Source: Tumulicola sp039922955 (GTDB lineage: Bacteria > Vulcanimicrobiota > Vulcanimicrobiia > Vulcanimicrobiales > Vulcanimicrobiaceae). From it: a DNA stretch of 8,521 nt. Positions 6,114-8,521 of this stretch are shown here, in pieces (positions within the stretch are counted from its first letter, which is position 1; each line of letters opens with the position of its first letter). Below the pieces are notes generated by a model. That model was not told where the DNA came from. It saw only the letters and a program-made list of their open reading frames with translations, and searched no databases. The position numbers were made by a program, and so were the translations under genes. The stretch spans positions 1-8,521 of the forward strand of contig JBDTDR010000023.1 in assembly GCA_039922955.1 (NCBI GenBank). The letters are read 5' to 3'.

Positions 6114-7568
6114 ATGGGCTTCGCCGCACGGTTCGCCTTGTTCTGCGCGCTCGGCCTCGCCACGCTCGGGGCCTCCGCACCCTCCGGCGATTTTCTCCGC
6201 CTGATCGATCGCATGCGCGCGGCCTCCGGACCGGTTTGGAGCACCCACTTCGTTTCGATTTCGCGCTTGAATCTCGCGGGGGAAACGACCGTCGTCTCGA
6301 GTGAGAGCGACGGCGTACCGTTTACCGTGCGGCGCTGCGTCGGCGAACTCTGCGAGGGAACGTATTTCGACGGCGGCCGTCTGTATTCGATCAACATGAA
6401 CGATACGGTCTTGCCGCGCTCGCCGGATCCCGAACCGTATCTGCGATCGCTGCGCCTCGTCGCCTCACTCGGTTTTCTCTCCCCATCGTTCGCCGCCCAC
6501 GGAGGCCGCCTCGTCGACGCCGGCACCGCGGCGCTCGGCGGCAAGCGTTATCGCATGATGCTGGTGGCCGATCCGCAAGCCATTCCACTCCGCCTGTACG
6601 TCGACCCGGCAACCGCGCTGGTGCGTTTTGCTCGCGATCTCAGCGGCGACGACACGTTCGAATATCGCGACTACCGTCACGCCGACGGTTTCGCCGTGCC
6701 TTACGAGATCTTGCATAACGGCAAGACGCTCGAGCGTTACGACGATCGAACTCCGGTCGCATCCGCCTTCCATCCGCCGCGCGGGCCGGTTCCCGTGTTC
6801 TCCGGTGCGCCAAAAACGATCGCCAGCGACCCCGCGCACCTAACGCCGATCGTGAACTGCACGATCGCGAGCATCCCCGCGCGCTGCCTTATCGATACCG
6901 GCAACTCGGGATTTTCAATCAGCTCCGAGCTTGCGGCGCGCCTGGATGCCGCGGTGCTCGGAACGTTTCACGTTCGAGGGCTGGGCGATTACTCCACGCA
7001 AGTGGTTCGCCTCGGGCCTTTGCAGGTCGGGAATGCCGCGTTTCCAGAGGCCTATTACGTCGTGCTCAACGACATCAGCCGATACGGGTACGACGTGGTA
7101 CTGGGTGCCGACTTCTTAGGAACGACCGACGTCGAAATCGATGCGAGCGCTCACACGGTGAAGTTCGGCCGGGCGGCCGTCCCCAATTCGATCGCAGTAC
7201 CCCTCTCGTTTGAGAATTTCGTGCCGGTAATCGACGTCCGCCTAGGAATGGTTGACGCACAGCTCGCCGTCGATACCGGCGACGAATCGAACATCAACCT
7301 CGCCTACGATTTTTACTCCAAACATTCGACGCTGTTTACGGTTACCGAGCACCGATTGGTGAGCGGAATCGGTGGAACCAGCGTCGAGCTTATCGGAGAT
7401 ATTCCGCAGGTAACGATCGGCACGTACCGCACGGGCCCGCAAAAAATCGGCACGACGCGAACGCTGCAAGGAACCGCCTTCGGCCATCTCGGCGCCGCCT
7501 TTCTGCAACAGTTCTCCGTTGTGTTCGACTACGCCGCCGGCGAACTCCATCTCACGCCGAAGCCGTGA
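6114..7568 (+). CDS. Exported protein with two tandem retropepsin-like aspartic protease lobes
   Basis: The 484-residue protein starts with a likely Sec signal peptide: R6, a hydrophobic stretch 7-19, and an ASA-like cleavage site near residue 22. Residues 24-230 form an N-terminal region that may be a LolA-like or similar beta-rich domain (CVGELCEGTYFDG at 75-87; RLYVDPATALVRF at 160-172). Two clan-AA aspartic protease units follow. Lobe one has CLIDTGNSGFSIS (258-270, D261) and closes with VVLGADFLG (328-336). Lobe two has LAVDTGDESNINL (384-396, D387) and closes with GHLGAAFLQQF (457-467). Each unit carries both the DTG loop and the terminal hydrophobic-Gly motif, so one chain could form a pepsin-like active site with two catalytic aspartates. 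Known bacterial proteins of this type are periplasmic or surface-exposed; substrate is unknown. An in-frame stop at 6084-6086 makes ATG 6114 the only sensible start, yet no clear ribosome site precedes it. Confidence 0.85.
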   Translation: MGFAARFALFCALGLATLGASAPSGDFLRLIDRMRAASGPVWSTHFVSISRLNLAGETTVVSSESDGVPFTVRRCVGELCEGTYFDGGRLYSINMNDTVLPRSPDPEPYLRSLRLVASLGFLSPSFAAHGGRLVDAGTAALGGKRYRMMLVADPQAIPLRLYVDPATALVRFARDLSGDDTFEYRDYRHADGFAVPYEILHNGKTLERYDDRTPVASAFHPPRGPVPVFSGAPKTIASDPAHLTPIVNCTIASIPARCLIDTGNSGFSISSELAARLDAAVLGTFHVRGLGDYSTQVVRLGPLQVGNAAFPEAYYVVLNDISRYGYDVVLGADFLGTTDVEIDASAHTVKFGRAAVPNSIAVPLSFENFVPVIDVRLGMVDAQLAVDTGDESNINLAYDFYSKHSTLFTVTEHRLVSGIGGTSVELIGDIPQVTIGTYRTGPQKIGTTRTLQGTAFGHLGAAFLQQFSVVFDYAAGELHLTPKP

Positions 7569-7591
7569 GGCGGCGGCCGTAGCGCTCGGAG

Positions 7592-8398
7592 TTAGAGCAA
7601 CTTCTCTTGCAGCCAGGCGCCAGCTGCGCTTTCGACCAGCGATCCGCGGTCGCGGTGCGGGGTATGTCCGCAGCCCGCTAACAGGAGCCGGTCGACCGGA
7701 CCGGCTGCGCGCCGTCCGATCGATTCGATCTGGGCCGGCGTGCCGTACGCGTCGTCGAGCCCCTGCACCACGAATATCGGCGCGCGCACCCGTTCGACGA
7801 GCGCCTCGATATTCCAATCGCGGAACGGCGGGGAGAGCCAGATATCGTTCCATCCGTAAAACGTGCGGTCGACGTCGGCATGATAGCGTGCCATGCGCGC
7901 GCGCAGGCCGGTCGATTCGTATTCGGTTTTGACCCTCGCGATGCTGCGCACCGACAGGTCTTCGACAAAAACGTGCGGCGCCTCCAGCACCAAAGCACGA
8001 ACGTTCTCGGGGTGCACGGCAGCGTGGAGCAGGGCGATCGACGCTCCGTCGCTGTGCCCGACCAGCACCGCACCGGCGACCTCGAGCCGGTCGAGCAGCG
8101 CCGGTAGCGCGATCAACGCCTCATCGTGCATGTATGCGGGCGTTCGAGCGCCCGAAAGCGACGTCGAAAAGCCGTTTCCGTAGCGGGAAAAAACGATCGC
8201 GCCGCAGCCGGTGCGCTTGGCCAGAGCTGCGGGAAAGGTCCGCCACAGCGCAACCGACCCGAGACCTTCGTGCAGGAATACCAGGGCCGGCAAACCCGCC
8301 CGTTGGGCGGGAATGCTGACGAACTCCAGGTTGTGCCCGCCGACGGCGACGTAACCGGTCCGTGTTTTTATTTTGTCTGGACCGCGACGATGCTCCAC
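7592..8398 (-). CDS. Alpha/beta-fold hydrolase
   Basis: With the start used here the protein has 268 residues. It shows the alpha/beta hydrolase order: oxyanion-loop FLHEGLGS (41-48), the strand leading to SRYGNGFS (71-78), nucleophile elbow VGHSDG (113-118, S116), acid region QGLDDAYGT (212-220, D215 or D216), and catalytic histidine H245 in GCGHTPH. The HEGLGS form occurs in many uncharacterised esterase- or peptidase-like hydrolases, so substrate cannot be named. There is no signal peptide. The start is uncertain. The frame is open to GTG 8464, but 8368-8521 is better explained by another gene in a different frame; GTG 8398 is the last usual start before the conserved region at Y16, and it still overlaps that upstream gene by 31 bases. 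No good Shine-Dalgarno precedes either GTG. The gene is convergent with the protease-like gene, 23 bases apart, and probably co-transcribed with the gene at the right edge. Confidence 0.88.
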   Translation of the reverse strand: MEHRRGPDKIKTRTGYVAVGGHNLEFVSIPAQRAGLPALVFLHEGLGSVALWRTFPAALAKRTGCGAIVFSRYGNGFSTSLSGARTPAYMHDEALIALPALLDRLEVAGAVLVGHSDGASIALLHAAVHPENVRALVLEAPHVFVEDLSVRSIARVKTEYESTGLRARMARYHADVDRTFYGWNDIWLSPPFRDWNIEALVERVRAPIFVVQGLDDAYGTPAQIESIGRRAAGPVDRLLLAGCGHTPHRDRGSLVESAAGAWLQEKLL

Positions 8399-8521
8399 GG
8401 CGAGAGACGAACCGTGAAGCTTCCATTCCAGGCGGCGAGTTTTTTCGTCGTAGGTCCGCTCCACGCGTTGTGCTTGGATGCGTCGTAGAGGGTCTTGTCG
8501 TAGGTCACCACGTCACCGCCC
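8368..8521 (-). CDS. C-terminal 50 residues of a protein entering from the right edge, possibly a carbohydrate-active enzyme
   Basis: A minus-strand frame enters at 8520 and ends at TAA (8370-8368). It was chosen over the overlapping hydrolase frame because its composition is protein-like: it starts GGDVVTYDKT and ends SFTVRLSPWSIVAVQTK. A tail of the form T-V-x-L-x-P-W/Y-S-I/V-x-x-V is common where the C-terminal beta-sandwich of an arabinofuranosidase-, xylosidase- or endoglucanase-like glycoside hydrolase finishes. The resemblance is by eye and on 50 residues only, so family and function are weakly supported. It overlaps the start of the alpha/beta hydrolase, indicating an operon. The alternative is that this frame is the shadow and the hydrolase truly starts at 8464. 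Confidence 0.55.
   Translation of the reverse strand, partial: GGDVVTYDKTLYDASKHNAWSGPTTKKLAAWNGSFTVRLSPWSIVAVQTK

Noticed and set aside
5796..6248. N-terminal extension of the MBL/cupin open frame
   Set aside because: It covers the 104-aa gene and the protease-like gene in another frame, is low-complexity in composition, and AAGGAG plus the TAGTG junction fix the start at 5795.
7569..7591. Bidirectional terminator between the convergent genes
   Set aside because: The 23-base gap shows no convincing stem-loop followed by a T-run on either strand; termination, if any, is not readable here.

Overview
This GC-rich window holds nine intact or partial-but-convincing genes plus one clipped fragment, packed almost without spacers. 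At least six of the ten use GTG as start codon. Dense overlapping genes, high GC, a peptidoglycan-recycling set and an exported aspartic-protease-like protein suggest a free-living diderm bacterium. Candidatus Eremiobacterota (WPS-2) or a similar soil lineage is a guess from style only; no marker gene here settles taxonomy. I see no tRNA, rRNA, IS element, CRISPR array or phage gene.

Layout. (1) Positions 1-6109, minus strand, read right to left, are one apparent seven-gene operon: a 104-aa unknown protein, a degenerate metallo-beta-lactamase/cupin fusion, a MalK/UgpC/MsmX-type ABC ATPase, a GH3 beta-N-acetylglucosaminidase (NagZ-like), a beta-lactamase-family serine hydrolase, anhydro-MurNAc kinase (AnmK), and the first 26 codons of a BadF/BcrA-type sugar kinase that runs off the left edge. 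Neighbouring genes overlap by 1, 4 or 16 bases, or are 9 bases apart. (2) Positions 6114-7568, plus strand: a secreted protein with two tandem retropepsin-like DTG lobes. Its ATG lies only 4 bases from the ATG of the minus-strand operon. (3) Positions 7592-8521, minus strand: an alpha/beta hydrolase, convergent with the protease-like gene, preceded by the last 50 codons of another gene that may be the C-terminal beta-domain of a carbohydrate-active enzyme.

How the genes work together. The core of the operon reads as cytoplasmic cell-wall recycling. NagZ would cleave GlcNAc from imported (anhydro)muropeptides, the serine hydrolase may strip the peptide (by analogy with Bacillus AmiE beside NagZ), AnmK would turn anhydro-MurNAc into MurNAc-6-phosphate, and the clipped kinase would phosphorylate free GlcNAc or MurNAc. 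The ABC ATPase could power uptake of the sugars, but no permease or binding protein is encoded here. The MBL/cupin fusion and the 104-aa protein have no established place in this pathway and are the least explained members. No stretch longer than 300 bases lacks a gene. The only gaps are 9 bases (4725-4733), 4 bases (6110-6113) and 23 bases (7569-7591).
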